This document shows, piece by piece, positions 31,799 through 40,817 of a DNA stretch of 64,000 bases (its first letter is position 1; each line of letters opens with the position of its first letter). Both the position numbers and the translations under genes were made by a program. Under the pieces are notes generated by a model. That model was given only the letters and a program-made list of their open reading frames with translations, had not been told where the DNA came from and did no database searches. The DNA comes from Microbacterium invictum (lineage in GTDB: Bacteria; Actinomycetota; Actinomycetes; Actinomycetales; Microbacteriaceae): assembly GCF_014197265.1 (NCBI RefSeq), contig NZ_JACIFH010000001.1, forward strand, positions 434,001 through 498,000, in the 5' to 3' direction.

Positions 31799-34498
31799 AT
31801 GACCGGAGCCCTGACGGACGCGAAACTGACAGTCGAGCGTCCGTTCGCGCTCGAGATCGACGAGGTCGGCGACGCGCTGGGCGTCTCGAGGGCGGGGCTG
31901 TCAGCCGACGAGGCCGCTGAGCGGCTGGGCGCCGCGGGACCCAACGTGCTGCCCGAGCCCGAGCGCATCCCGGGCTGGCGGCGCTTCCTCGGCCACTTCA
32001 ACGACACGCTCATCTACATCCTCCTGGGCGCCGCGGCCATCAAGGCCGTCATGGGGGACTGGCTCGACTTCTCGGTGATCATGGCGGTCGCCGTCATCAA
32101 CGCGATCATCGGGTACGTGCAGGAGGGCCGGGCGGAGAAGGCCCTGGCCGGCATCCGCGGCATGCTCTCCAGCGAAGCCGGCGTCCTCCGCGACGGGGCG
32201 TGGGCCACGATCACCGCCGCCGATGTGGTGCCCGGCGACGTGGTGCGCCTCATGCCCGGCGACAAGGTGCCCGCCGACCTGCGGCTCACCGACGCGGTCC
32301 AGCTGCGCATCGACGAATCGGCACTGACCGGGGAGTCCGTCCCCTCGTCGAAGGACACGGCGCCGGTGGCGATGGATGCCGGCGTCGGCGACCGCACGTC
32401 GATGGCCTTCTCGGGAACCATCGTGTCGGCCGGCCAGGCCCGTGGCATCGTGACCGGCACCGGTGTGCACACCGAGATCGGCAAGATCCAGACACTCGTG
32501 GGTGGGGCCGGATCCCTCGACACCCCGCTCACGAAGCAGCTCGACACCTTCGGCAAGGTCCTCACGCTCGTGATCCTCGGCATGGCCGTGGTGATGCTGC
32601 TGATCGGCCGCTACCTGCACGGCATGCCGTTCGCCGATCTCATCTCGGCCACCATCGGCTTCGCGGTCGCGGCGATTCCCGAGGGCCTGCCCGCCCTCGT
32701 GACCATCACGCTCGCCATCGGCGTGCAGCAGATGGCGCGGCGCAACGCCATCGTCCGCAAGCTCCCCGCCGTGGAGGCACTCGGCTCGGTGACGACGGTG
32801 TGCTCCGACAAGACCGGCACGCTCACCAAGAACGAGATGACGGTGCGGCGCATCATCACCCCCGTCGCCCAGTACGAGGTGACGGGGCTCGGTTACGATC
32901 CCGAGGGCGCGATCACGGCGGCGGACGGCGCCGCACCCGGCGGCGATGTGGCCGCTCTGCTCGCGGTCGGCACACTGTGCAACGATGCGCACGTGGTGCG
33001 CGAGGCGGACGGCGCCTGGACGCTCGTGGGCGAGCCGACCGAGGGTGCGCTGAAGGTCGTGGCGATCAAGGGCGGTGCCAGCGAGGCGGGCATGGTGCGC
33101 CGCGGTGTGGTGCCCTTCGACTCGGCGAACAAGTTCATGGCGACGCTCAACGAGTCCGGCGAGGGCGCGCGCGCCATCCTGGTCAAGGGCGCACCCGACC
33201 GGCTCCTGGAGCGGTCGCTCACCCAGCGCAGCGCCGCCGGCGCCGAGCCGCTCGACCACGCGTTCTGGACCGCGGCGATCGACGAGCTCAGCGGGCAGGG
33301 CCTGCGGGTGCTCGCCGCCGCGCGCAAGCCCACCCGTGCCGACGACGTCGCCATCGGCGACCTCATCGACCTCGAGTTCCTCGGGCTGTGGGGCATTCTC
33401 GACCCGCCGCGCCCCGAGGCGATCGAGGCGATCGCGGACTGCCATCGCGCCGGCATCCGGGTCAAGATGATCACCGGCGACCACGCAGGCACCGCACTGT
33501 CGATCAGCCGGGAGATGGGTCTGGTTCCCGACGGCGACGTGCGCGTGCTGACCGGCACCGAGCTGGAGGAGCTCACCCAGGAGCAGCTGAAGACGGTCGT
33601 GCCCGAGGTCGACGTCTACGCGCGCACGAGCCCCGAGCACAAGATCCGCATCGTGCGGGCACTGCAGTCGCGGGACGAGGTCGTCGCGATGACCGGCGAC
33701 GGCGTCAACGACGCCCCGGCGCTCACGCGCGCCGACATCGGCATCGCGATGGGCATCAAGGGCACGGAGGCCACCAAGGAGGCGGCCGAGATCGTCCTGG
33801 CCGACGACAACTTCGCGACGATCCGCAGCGCCATCCGCGAGGGACGCCGTATCTACGACAACCTGCGCAAGTCGGTCGTGTTCCTGCTGCCGACCAACGG
33901 CGCGCAGTCGCTGGTGATCCTCGTCGCCATCGTGTTCGGCATCACGCTTCCGCTGACGCCCGTGCAGGTGCTGTGGGTCAATATGATCACGGCGGTCACG
34001 CTCTCGCTGGCACTGGCCTACGAGCCGGCCGAACGCGGCATCATGGACCGTCCGCCGCGCAAGGCGGGAGGGTCCATCATCAACCTGCGCGAGCTGGGCT
34101 TCGTGCTCATCGTGTCGCTGCTGATCGGCGGAGCGACCCTCGCCGTGTTCGGCCTCGCGCTCGGCGCCGGTCACGAACTGGCCGTGGCACGCACCGAGGC
34201 GGTCGCGATGCTGGCGCTGGGCCAGCTGGCCTACCTGTTCAACTGCCGCTTCATGGGGCGGTCGAGCATCACCGTCGACGTGCTCCGCGGCAACCAGGTC
34301 GTGTGGTGGTCGGCGCTCGCACTGCTGGTCCTGCAGATGCTGTACACCTACGTGCCGTGGTTCAACGGGCTGTTCGACTCGCGCCCGCTCTCGTTCACGG
34401 CGTGGCTGGTGCCGCTGGCGTTCTCGATCGTGATCTTCCTCGCCGTCGAGGTGCTCAAGGCGGTGCGTCGCCGCATCGGGTTCGCAGGCCGTTCATAG
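31799..34498 (+). CDS. P2-type cation-transporting ATPase, CtpF-like
   Basis: Membrane ATP-driven cation pump of 899 residues. Phosphorylation D337 is in CSDKTGTLTKNEM. TGES is present in the actuator domain, GDGVNDAPAL in the hinge, and the N-terminal cation-ATPase domain begins near residue 20. M4 carries IPEGLPALVT as in SERCA. M6 reads WVNMITAV, so the SERCA acidic ligand in NLVTD is Ala here, as I recall for mycobacterial CtpF. Ion specificity (Ca2+, K+/Na+ or other) therefore cannot be inferred from Ca-pump residues. It starts 8 nt after prs and is probably co-transcribed. Confidence 0.9.
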   Translation: MTGALTDAKLTVERPFALEIDEVGDALGVSRAGLSADEAAERLGAAGPNVLPEPERIPGWRRFLGHFNDTLIYILLGAAAIKAVMGDWLDFSVIMAVAVINAIIGYVQEGRAEKALAGIRGMLSSEAGVLRDGAWATITAADVVPGDVVRLMPGDKVPADLRLTDAVQLRIDESALTGESVPSSKDTAPVAMDAGVGDRTSMAFSGTIVSAGQARGIVTGTGVHTEIGKIQTLVGGAGSLDTPLTKQLDTFGKVLTLVILGMAVVMLLIGRYLHGMPFADLISATIGFAVAAIPEGLPALVTITLAIGVQQMARRNAIVRKLPAVEALGSVTTVCSDKTGTLTKNEMTVRRIITPVAQYEVTGLGYDPEGAITAADGAAPGGDVAALLAVGTLCNDAHVVREADGAWTLVGEPTEGALKVVAIKGGASEAGMVRRGVVPFDSANKFMATLNESGEGARAILVKGAPDRLLERSLTQRSAAGAEPLDHAFWTAAIDELSGQGLRVLAAARKPTRADDVAIGDLIDLEFLGLWGILDPPRPEAIEAIADCHRAGIRVKMITGDHAGTALSISREMGLVPDGDVRVLTGTELEELTQEQLKTVVPEVDVYARTSPEHKIRIVRALQSRDEVVAMTGDGVNDAPALTRADIGIAMGIKGTEATKEAAEIVLADDNFATIRSAIREGRRIYDNLRKSVVFLLPTNGAQSLVILVAIVFGITLPLTPVQVLWVNMITAVTLSLALAYEPAERGIMDRPPRKAGGSIINLRELGFVLIVSLLIGGATLAVFGLALGAGHELAVARTEAVAMLALGQLAYLFNCRFMGRSSITVDVLRGNQVVWWSALALLVLQMLYTYVPWFNGLFDSRPLSFTAWLVPLAFSIVIFLAVEVLKAVRRRIGFAGRS

Positions 34499-34553
34499 CA
34501 GCGCGCGTCAGGATGGTGCGGATAGTCCCGGTTCCCCTCAGGAGGTCTCGCCG

Positions 34554-35042
34554 ATGCCCGCCACCGCTCTGCCGCATCCGCTCCGCGTCGGCGCCGCCGT
34601 CTTCGGAGTCGCCGCCGCGTTCACGCTCGCCGGATGCGCGGGCAGCACCGAAGCGGCCCCGACGCAGGACGCGGGCGACACCTCGACCGAGACGGACGCC
34701 GGCTCGGGCGCCGACGCGGGCGCGGGCGCCGGCGACAGCACCACCACCTACGCCAACGGCACCTACACGGCCGACGGCGTGTACCGCACCCCCGAGACGA
34801 TCGAGACGGTGACTGTCACGGTGACGCTGGCCGACGACATCGTGACCGCCGTCGAGGTCGTCGGCGATCCGCAGACCCGCGAGTCCGAGCAGCACCAGGG
34901 CGAGTTCATCGGCGGCATCGCCGACGTCGTCGTCGGTGAGGACATCGATGACCTCGACGTGAGCCGGGTGGCCGGCTCGTCGCTCACCAGCGGCGGGTTC
35001 AACGAGGCCATCGAGGCGATCCGGGCCGAAGCGGCCCAGTAG
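34554..35042 (+). CDS. FMN-binding-domain lipoprotein
   Basis: Predicted exported lipoprotein of 162 residues. The signal peptide ends in lipobox LAGC with C28 as the lipid-anchored residue. An acidic Ser/Thr/Ala/Gly linker (30-60) precedes a small FMN_bind domain starting GTYTADGVYRTPE. Proteins of this family receive covalent FMN from ApbE on a Thr in a motif like SGATxTS. Here the matching stretch is VAGSSLTSGGFNEAI, with Ser in place of the usual Thr, so modification is uncertain. The adjacent apbE (3-nt gap) and the downstream redox membrane protein argue for a shared electron-transfer role outside the membrane. The ATG follows CAGGAGG. Confidence 0.85.
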   Translation: MPATALPHPLRVGAAVFGVAAAFTLAGCAGSTEAAPTQDAGDTSTETDAGSGADAGAGAGDSTTTYANGTYTADGVYRTPETIETVTVTVTLADDIVTAVEVVGDPQTRESEQHQGEFIGGIADVVVGEDIDDLDVSRVAGSSLTSGGFNEAIEAIRAEAAQ

Positions 35043-35045
35043 CCG

Positions 35046-35948
35046 ATGCCGGCGGCACCCACCGGCGAACAGCCGCGTCCGTGGCGGTTCGACGCCATCG
35101 GCACCGCGTGGGAGATCGCAGCCGACGCCGCGTTGCCCGCCTCCGTGCGTGACGACGTCACCGCGGCCATCGACGCCTTCGACGCCACCTGGTCACGATT
35201 CCGGCCGGAATCGACCGTCCGGGCCCTCGCGGAGGAGCCGGGCACGATTCCGGCACCGCGCGACGCCGCGCCGATGCTCGACGCCTACGCCGCCCTCGCA
35301 GCGGCGACCGGCGGCGCGGTGAACCCGCTCGTCGGGGCGTCGCTGGAGCACCTCGGCTACGACGCGGAGTACTCGTTCCGCCCGCGCGGCGCGCGCGCCG
35401 CCCCCGACGATTGGCGTCGCCTGCTCACATGGGACCACGGCATGCTGACCATGTCGGCGCCCGCGCTCATCGACGTCGGGGCGCTCGGCAAGGGCCGACT
35501 CGTCGACATCGTGCTCGAGATCGTGACCGGCGCCGTACCCGGCGGAGTCGCCGTCGACGCGGGCGGCGACATCGCCGTGCGCGGCCGGACCGAGCGTATC
35601 GCGCTGGAGCATCCTTTCGACCGGCGCCGTGCGGTCGGGGTGTGGGAGGTGACCGATGTCGCACTGTGCGCATCCGCGACGAACCGGCGCGCCTGGGGCG
35701 ATGGCCTGCACCACGTCCTCGACGCGCGGACCGGGCAGCCCGTGCGCACGATCGCCGCGACGTGGGCGGTCGCGTCCACCGCGATGTGGGCCGATGCCCT
35801 CGCGACGGCGCTCTTCTTCGACGGCGGCCCCCGCCTCGCAGCAGAACGGGGCGTCCACTGGGTGCGGATGACCACCGACGGGCGGCTGGAATGGTCGCCG
35901 GGCTGCACCGCCGACCTGTTCGTGAGACCCAGTAGCGTAAAGGGATGA
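35046..35948 (+). CDS. ApbE-like FAD:protein FMN transferase
   Basis: Transfers FMN from FAD to a Thr/Ser of a target protein with Mg2+. It has 300 residues. Family marks are IDVGALGKGRLVDIV, the VDAGGDIAVRG nucleotide site and the C-terminal metal-binding MWADALATALFF. Unlike many ApbE proteins it has no signal peptide or lipobox, so it appears to act in the cytoplasm or reach the outside by a route I cannot see. The ATG lies 3 nt after the FMN-binding lipoprotein gene, its likely substrate. The downstream membrane reductase completes the module. Confidence 0.88.
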   Translation: MPAAPTGEQPRPWRFDAIGTAWEIAADAALPASVRDDVTAAIDAFDATWSRFRPESTVRALAEEPGTIPAPRDAAPMLDAYAALAAATGGAVNPLVGASLEHLGYDAEYSFRPRGARAAPDDWRRLLTWDHGMLTMSAPALIDVGALGKGRLVDIVLEIVTGAVPGGVAVDAGGDIAVRGRTERIALEHPFDRRRAVGVWEVTDVALCASATNRRAWGDGLHHVLDARTGQPVRTIAATWAVASTAMWADALATALFFDGGPRLAAERGVHWVRMTTDGRLEWSPGCTADLFVRPSSVKG

Positions 35949-35979
35949 TCGCCACGTCTGCCACGGGAAGGGTCGTGAC

Positions 35980-37533
35980 ATGCTCGGCACGCTGAACTCG
36001 CTGTGGAATCGCGTGTTCGCGATCGTCGGACGGTACTCCATGTACCGGCTGGTGGTCTTCGCGCTCGGCGCGCTCGCGATCATCGCGTTCGTGCTGTCCT
36101 TCGCCGCCCTCGTGGGACCTGCGCCGGGGGAGATGCTGGCCGCACTGGCCGTGCTGGCGGCAGCCGGGGCCGGGGCCGACGTCGTCACGCACCGCATCCT
36201 GCACACGGCATGGCGGTGGGAGGCGTCGCTCATCACGACCCTGATCCTGCTGTTCGTGCTGCGCCCGACGCTCGAACCGTGGGGGCTGGTGGGACTCGCG
36301 GTCGCGGCCGTCGCCGCATCGCTGTCGAAGGTGCTGCTGGCCTGGCAGGGACGCCACGTCTTCAACCCTGCGGCCGTCGGCGCCGCCGTCCTGACGATCC
36401 TCAGCGTGTGGCTGCCCGACCTCGGCTCCTCCTCATGGTGGGTCGGCACGCCGTATCTGGCGGGGCCTGTCATCGTGCTCGGCCTGATCGTGCTGCTGCG
36501 CACCGAGAAGGTCCGCGTCATCGCGGTCTTCCTGGTCGTGGCCGTCGCCGTCGCCGTGGTCTACGCGGGCGTCCAGTACCGCAGCGCCGGGCTCGAGTTC
36601 GACACGTGGGACGTGTTCTGGCCCATTCTGTGGTCCTCGCCCTTCCTCTTCCTCGGGGCGTTCATGCTGTCCGAGCCCCTGACACTGCCACCGCGGCGCT
36701 GGCAGCAGTTCACCGTCGCGGCCGTCGTCGGCGTGCTCGCGGGCTGGCCGATCGTCATCGGCGAGGTCAGCCTCGGGCAGGAGCGCGCGCTGCTGGTGGG
36801 CAATCTCGTCGCCGTCGTCTTCTCCCTGCGCACCGCGGTGCGTCTCGTGCTCATCGACCGTGAGACGCTGACCCCGACCGTGCGCGAGCTGAGCTTCCGC
36901 GCCGAGCGCCGGTTCCGGTTCGCCGCCGGCCAGTACCTCGAGCTGGAGGTTCCCCACCCGCACCCCGACGCCCGCGGCACCCGGCGGGAGTTCAGCATCG
37001 TCTCGGCGCCCGAAGAGCTCCCGGTGGTGAAGATCGCGCTGCGCGAGGGCTCGCAGTCCAGCTACAAGAAGGCCCTCGCCGTCGTCCCGCCCGGCGCAGA
37101 GCTGTCGGTCACCGGCGTATGGGGCGACTTCGTGCTGCCCGCCCGCGGCGACGCGCCGGTGCTCATGGTCGCGGCCGGCATCGGGGTGACCCCGTTCGTG
37201 TCGCAGCTGCGCCACCTTCGTCTGGCCGACCAGGACCGCGACGTCGTGTTCGTGTATGTGGCCTCGGATGCCGGTGAGCTCGCCTTCCGCGCCGATCTCG
37301 AAGCCGCCGGCATCCCGGTCATCGTCTTCACGCGTGACCGTCCCGCCGGCCTGCCGCCGCACTGGCAGTGGGCGCAGGGTGTGCGACTCGATGCCGACGG
37401 CCTGCTGCAGGTGGTGCCCGACATCGCCTCGCGGCACGCGTACATCTCGGGCCCGCCCGGCCTGATCGCCGATCTGACCCCGGCGCTCGAGCGTGCCCGG
37501 TCCATCACGACCGACGCGTTCTCGGGCTACTGA
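35980..37533 (+). CDS. NqrB/RnfD-like membrane domain fused to FNR-type oxidoreductase
   Basis: Predicted transmembrane electron-transfer protein of 517 residues. The first 300 residues contain about ten hydrophobic helices. The segment GRHVFNPAAVGAAVLTI matches the flavin-site region of NqrB/RnfD proteins, although without a clear SGAT motif. From about 305 there is a ferredoxin-NADP reductase module: FAD motif RREFSIVSAP, Gly-rich nucleotide loop AAGIGVTPFVSQLRHL, and YISGPPGLI near the end. I infer electron flow from NAD(P)H via FAD through the membrane domain to the flavinylated lipoprotein. A purine-rich GGGAAGGG precedes the ATG. The 3' end overlaps the convergent histidine kinase by 7 bp. 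Confidence 0.85.
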   Translation: MLGTLNSLWNRVFAIVGRYSMYRLVVFALGALAIIAFVLSFAALVGPAPGEMLAALAVLAAAGAGADVVTHRILHTAWRWEASLITTLILLFVLRPTLEPWGLVGLAVAAVAASLSKVLLAWQGRHVFNPAAVGAAVLTILSVWLPDLGSSSWWVGTPYLAGPVIVLGLIVLLRTEKVRVIAVFLVVAVAVAVVYAGVQYRSAGLEFDTWDVFWPILWSSPFLFLGAFMLSEPLTLPPRRWQQFTVAAVVGVLAGWPIVIGEVSLGQERALLVGNLVAVVFSLRTAVRLVLIDRETLTPTVRELSFRAERRFRFAAGQYLELEVPHPHPDARGTRREFSIVSAPEELPVVKIALREGSQSSYKKALAVVPPGAELSVTGVWGDFVLPARGDAPVLMVAAGIGVTPFVSQLRHLRLADQDRDVVFVYVASDAGELAFRADLEAAGIPVIVFTRDRPAGLPPHWQWAQGVRLDADGLLQVVPDIASRHAYISGPPGLIADLTPALERARSITTDAFSGY

Positions 37534-39017
37534 GCCTCGGCCCCGGGCGCGGGCTCGGGTGGCCGCGCCGGCAGGCGCACCTCGAAGGTGGTCGACCCGG
37601 GGGTGCTCTCGACGGAGATGGCGCCGTGGTGGCCGCTCACGATCGCCTGCGCGATCGACAGGCCGAGCCCGGTGCCGCCGGTCTTTCGCGCGCGGGAGGC
37701 ATCGGCGCGGGTGAAGCGTTCGAACAGCGAATCGGCGATCGCGGGCGCGATTCCCGGTCCGTCGTCGTGCACGCGCACGACCGCCTGCCCGGCGTCGAGC
37801 GTCACCGTGGCGGAGACATGCGTCCCCGCGGGAGTGTGCACGCGTGCGTTGGCGAGCAGGTTGGTGACGACCTGCTGCAGGCGCGCACTGTCGCCGGCGA
37901 CGACGACCGGCTCATCGCCGACGTCGAGCGCCCATTCGTGATCGGGCCCGGCCGCGCGCGCGTCGGCCACCGCATCGATCGTGAGACGGGTGAGATCGAC
38001 CGACGAATACACGAGCTCGGTGCCTTCGTCGAGCCGGGCCAGCAGCAGCAGGTCCTCGACCAGCGCCGACATGCGCAGCGACTGCGCCTGGATCCGCTCG
38101 AGCGACTGCTCGGTCGTGTCGGCCGCGGTGGCGGCATCGGTGTGTGCCATCGCCCGCAGCGACAGCTCGGAATACCCACGGATGGATGCCAGGGGAGTAC
38201 GCAGCTCATGGCTCGCGTCGGCCACGAACGCGCGCATCCGCTCCTCGTTGCGCTGGCGTGCGGCCAGCGAGGTGTCGACGTGGTCGAGCAGGGTGTTCAG
38301 CGCCGCGCCCACCCGGCCGATCTCGGTGCGGTCGTCGGCTTCGTCCGCCGGCACCCGCTCGGCGATCGACACCGAGCCCTCGGCCATCGGCAGTGCGGCG
38401 ACGCGGGTGGCCGTATCGGCCACGGCGTGCAGCGGCCGCAGCGAGTGGCGGATGACCAGGGCGATGACGGCCGCCAGCACCAGGAGGCCGCCGACGGTCA
38501 GCAGGGCGACGGTGGTGATGATCTGCCCGACCATCTTGGTGAGTTCCGACGTCGGCAGCCCCACCATCGCGAAGAACCCGGGGCGGCTCTCGACGAGGAC
38601 GCGATGGTCTCCCGTGCCGGGCACCGGGATGGTGGAGATGCCGTCGTGGGTGACGCGGGCGAGGATGTCGGCGACGTCGGCATCCGACAGCGGCACGACC
38701 TCGCGGTCTGCGTTCACGTAGGCGCCGGTGGTGGTGCTGAGCCCGCCGATGATCAGCAGCGTGCCGGGCTCCTGCCAGCTGCCCGCGAGCACGTCTTCGG
38801 CCGTGGACACCGGGCCCACATGGACGGTGGCGGCGGTGGCCTTCACCTGGGCGGTCAGGCTCTCGTCCATCATCGTGCGCAGGATGGCTCCGGTCGCCAG
38901 GCCGATCGCGATGAGGATGAGCGAGACGATCGAGACCACGGTGACGATCAGTCGCGTCTGCAGGCTCCAGCGGCGTCTCCGCCGGCGGCGCTGCGGGGTG
39001 GGGGGTGCCGCGGTCAC
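37527..39017 (-). CDS. Sensor histidine kinase
   Basis: Membrane histidine kinase of 496 residues. An Arg-rich N-terminus precedes TM1 (about 20-45), an extracytoplasmic sensor domain (about 46-165), TM2 (about 168-190) and a HAMP domain. The phosphoacceptor block ADASHELRTPLASIRGYSEL and ATPase motifs NLLANARVHT (N box), HDDGPGI and GTGLGLSIAQAIV follow. The GTG start overlaps the response regulator stop (GTGA), so the pair is co-translated. It resembles mycobacterial TcrY/TrcS-type sensors, and its signal is unknown. It ends tail to tail with the flavin-redox gene. Confidence 0.93.
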   Translation of the reverse strand: MTAAPPTPQRRRRRRRWSLQTRLIVTVVSIVSLILIAIGLATGAILRTMMDESLTAQVKATAATVHVGPVSTAEDVLAGSWQEPGTLLIIGGLSTTTGAYVNADREVVPLSDADVADILARVTHDGISTIPVPGTGDHRVLVESRPGFFAMVGLPTSELTKMVGQIITTVALLTVGGLLVLAAVIALVIRHSLRPLHAVADTATRVAALPMAEGSVSIAERVPADEADDRTEIGRVGAALNTLLDHVDTSLAARQRNEERMRAFVADASHELRTPLASIRGYSELSLRAMAHTDAATAADTTEQSLERIQAQSLRMSALVEDLLLLARLDEGTELVYSSVDLTRLTIDAVADARAAGPDHEWALDVGDEPVVVAGDSARLQQVVTNLLANARVHTPAGTHVSATVTLDAGQAVVRVHDDGPGIAPAIADSLFERFTRADASRARKTGGTGLGLSIAQAIVSGHHGAISVESTPGSTTFEVRLPARPPEPAPGAEAQ

Positions 39018-39742
39018 TGCGGCGCTTTGATCATGTATCCGACACCGCGGACGGTGTGGATGAGCGGCTCGCGCCCGGCGTCGATCTTCTTGCGCAGGTA
39101 CGAGATGTACAGCTCGACGACGCTGGAGCGGCCGCCGAAGTCGTAGCTCCAGACCCGGTCGAGGATCTGGGCCTTCGACAGCACACGGCGCGGGTTGCGC
39201 ATCAGGTAGCGCAGCAACTCGAACTCGGTCGCCGTGAGCTCGATCTGCGCGCCGCTGCGCTCGACCTCGTGCGAGTCCTCGTTCAGCGTGAGGTCGCCCA
39301 CACGCAGCACGGGGTCGTCGCCGCCGGTGGTGGCGGTGCCCGCGCGGCGCATCAGCCCGCGCAGTCGGGCCACGACCTCTTCGAGGCTGAACGGCTTGGT
39401 CACATAGTCGTCACCGCCGGCGGTGAGACCGGCGACGCGGTCGGCGACACCGTCCTTCGCAGTGAGGAAGAGGACGGGCACGTCGTTGTCCGCGTGCCGC
39501 AGACGGTGCAGAACGCTCATGCCGTCGAGGTCGGGCATCATGATGTCGAGCACCACGGCATCCGGACCGAAATCCTTCACCACATCGAGCGCCTCGTATC
39601 CGGAGCCGGCGGTCCGCACCGTCCAGCCCTCCATGCGCAACGCCATCGACAGCAGGTCGGTGAGCATCTGCTCGTCATCGACGACGAGCACGCGCAGCGG
39701 CGCGCCGTCCGGACGCTGGAGGGTGGGGGAGACGGTGGTCAT
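39014..39742 (-). CDS. OmpR-family response regulator
   Basis: Response regulator of 242 residues. The receiver domain (17-130) has phosphoacceptor D66 in VLDIMMPDLDGM and the switch Lys in YVTKPFSLEE. The C-terminal winged helix (about 145-240) contains LTATEFELLRYLMRNPRRVL and VRGVGYMIK. The ATG at 39742 is preceded by a GACAAT box at 6-nt spacing and no ribosome site, so the operon looks leaderless. It is first in the operon with the kinase. The targets are not in evidence. Confidence 0.94.
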   Translation of the reverse strand: MTTVSPTLQRPDGAPLRVLVVDDEQMLTDLLSMALRMEGWTVRTAGSGYEALDVVKDFGPDAVVLDIMMPDLDGMSVLHRLRHADNDVPVLFLTAKDGVADRVAGLTAGGDDYVTKPFSLEEVVARLRGLMRRAGTATTGGDDPVLRVGDLTLNEDSHEVERSGAQIELTATEFELLRYLMRNPRRVLSKAQILDRVWSYDFGGRSSVVELYISYLRKKIDAGREPLIHTVRGVGYMIKAPQ

Positions 39743-39748
39743 GAGGTC

Positions 39749-39754
39749 ATTGTC
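39749..39754 (-). promoter_or_regulatory. -10-like GACAAT, leaderless response regulator
   Basis: On the minus strand GACAAT ends 6 nt before the ATG at 39742. The match to TANNNT is weaker than in the other leaderless genes. Confidence 0.35.
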
Positions 39755-39815
39755 GTGGATGACCTGTGAGATTTCTATGGACGCCGCTATGCGCCCGCTG
39801 TGAGTCGCCGCAGGC

Positions 39816-40805
39816 TCAGCCCGCTGAGCGGGCGTGGGACGCGATGCGGTCGAACGCCGCGTCGCGGTCGGCGTCGATGCGCTGGGCGTGAGGATGCGCG
39901 TCGTACCAGGCGACGATCCGGCGGGCGCCCTCGTCGAAGGTGATCGTCGTGCCGAAATCGGGCACCAGCGCGCGCAGCTTGCCGGTGTCGAACAGGGCGG
40001 CATGGGACTTGTCGCCGACGAGGCCCGGACCGAGGTCGGGGGCGAACACGGCGATGGTGTCGGAGGCCACGTGCACGAGGTCCGGTGCGGCCACGCCCGC
40101 GGCATCGGCCAGCCACGAGTAGATCTGATTCCACGTCGGCGCGTGCGAGCCGGTGATCGTGAAGGCTTCGCCGATCGCGTCGGGGTGGCCGAGGATCCCG
40201 GTGAAGCCCACGGCGAAGTCGTCGGCGTGGGTGAGGGTCCACGGGGTCGTGCCGTCGCCGTGGACGACGACGGGGCGTCCCGCCCGCATCCGCGCGATGT
40301 CGGTCCAGGCGCCCATCGTGGGGATCTTGGTGTCGTCATACGTGTGCGAGGGGCGCACGATCGTGATCGGCAGGCCGCGATCGCGGTACGCGGTCACGAG
40401 GAGGTCCTCGGCGGCGATCTTGTCGCGCGAGTAGTGCCAGAACGGATTGCGCAGCGGCGTCGACTCGGTGACGGGCAGCCGCTGCGGCGGCTTCTGGTAG
40501 GCGGAGGCCGAGCTGATGAAGACATACTGCCCGGTGCGACCCTCGAACAGGTCGAGGTCCTGCTGCACGTGGTCGGCGGTGTAGGCCACGAACTGCGCGA
40601 CGGTGTCGAACTCGTCACCGCCGACGGCCGTGCGCACGGCGTCGCGGTCGCGGAGGTCGGCGACGAGCTCGTGGACGCCGTCGGGCAGCCGGCGGCTGCC
40701 GGAGCCCCGGTTGAGCACCGTGACGTCGTGACCCTGGGCGGCCGAGCGGGCGACGCACGCCGCGCTGATGACGCCGGTGCCGCCGAGATAGAGGATGCGT
40801 GCCAT
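39816..40805 (-). CDS. NAD-dependent epimerase/dehydratase-like SDR protein
   Basis: Extended short-chain dehydrogenase-like protein of 329 residues. The N-terminus ILYLGGTGVISAACVARSAA is a slightly altered GxxGxxG Rossmann loop. FISSASAYQKP and the region HYSRDKIAAEDLL resemble the Ser/Tyr/Lys site, with the usual YxxxK read as YSRDK. This subgroup resembles plant CSP41-like/isoflavone-reductase-like NAD-binding proteins. The substrate is unknown. The ATG at 40805 has TAAGGT 6 nt upstream and no ribosome site. The box overlaps the stop codon of the VanZ-like gene. Confidence 0.85.
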   Translation of the reverse strand: MARILYLGGTGVISAACVARSAAQGHDVTVLNRGSGSRRLPDGVHELVADLRDRDAVRTAVGGDEFDTVAQFVAYTADHVQQDLDLFEGRTGQYVFISSASAYQKPPQRLPVTESTPLRNPFWHYSRDKIAAEDLLVTAYRDRGLPITIVRPSHTYDDTKIPTMGAWTDIARMRAGRPVVVHGDGTTPWTLTHADDFAVGFTGILGHPDAIGEAFTITGSHAPTWNQIYSWLADAAGVAAPDLVHVASDTIAVFAPDLGPGLVGDKSHAALFDTGKLRALVPDFGTTITFDEGARRIVAWYDAHPHAQRIDADRDAAFDRIASHARSAG

Positions 40806-40811
40806 GGGTCG

Positions 40812-40817
40812 ACCTTA
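40812..40817 (-). promoter_or_regulatory. -10 box TAAGGT, leaderless epimerase; overlaps VanZ stop
   Basis: On the minus strand TAAGGT lies 6 nt before the ATG at 40805. Its first three bases are the TAA stop of the upstream VanZ-like gene. Confidence 0.45.
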
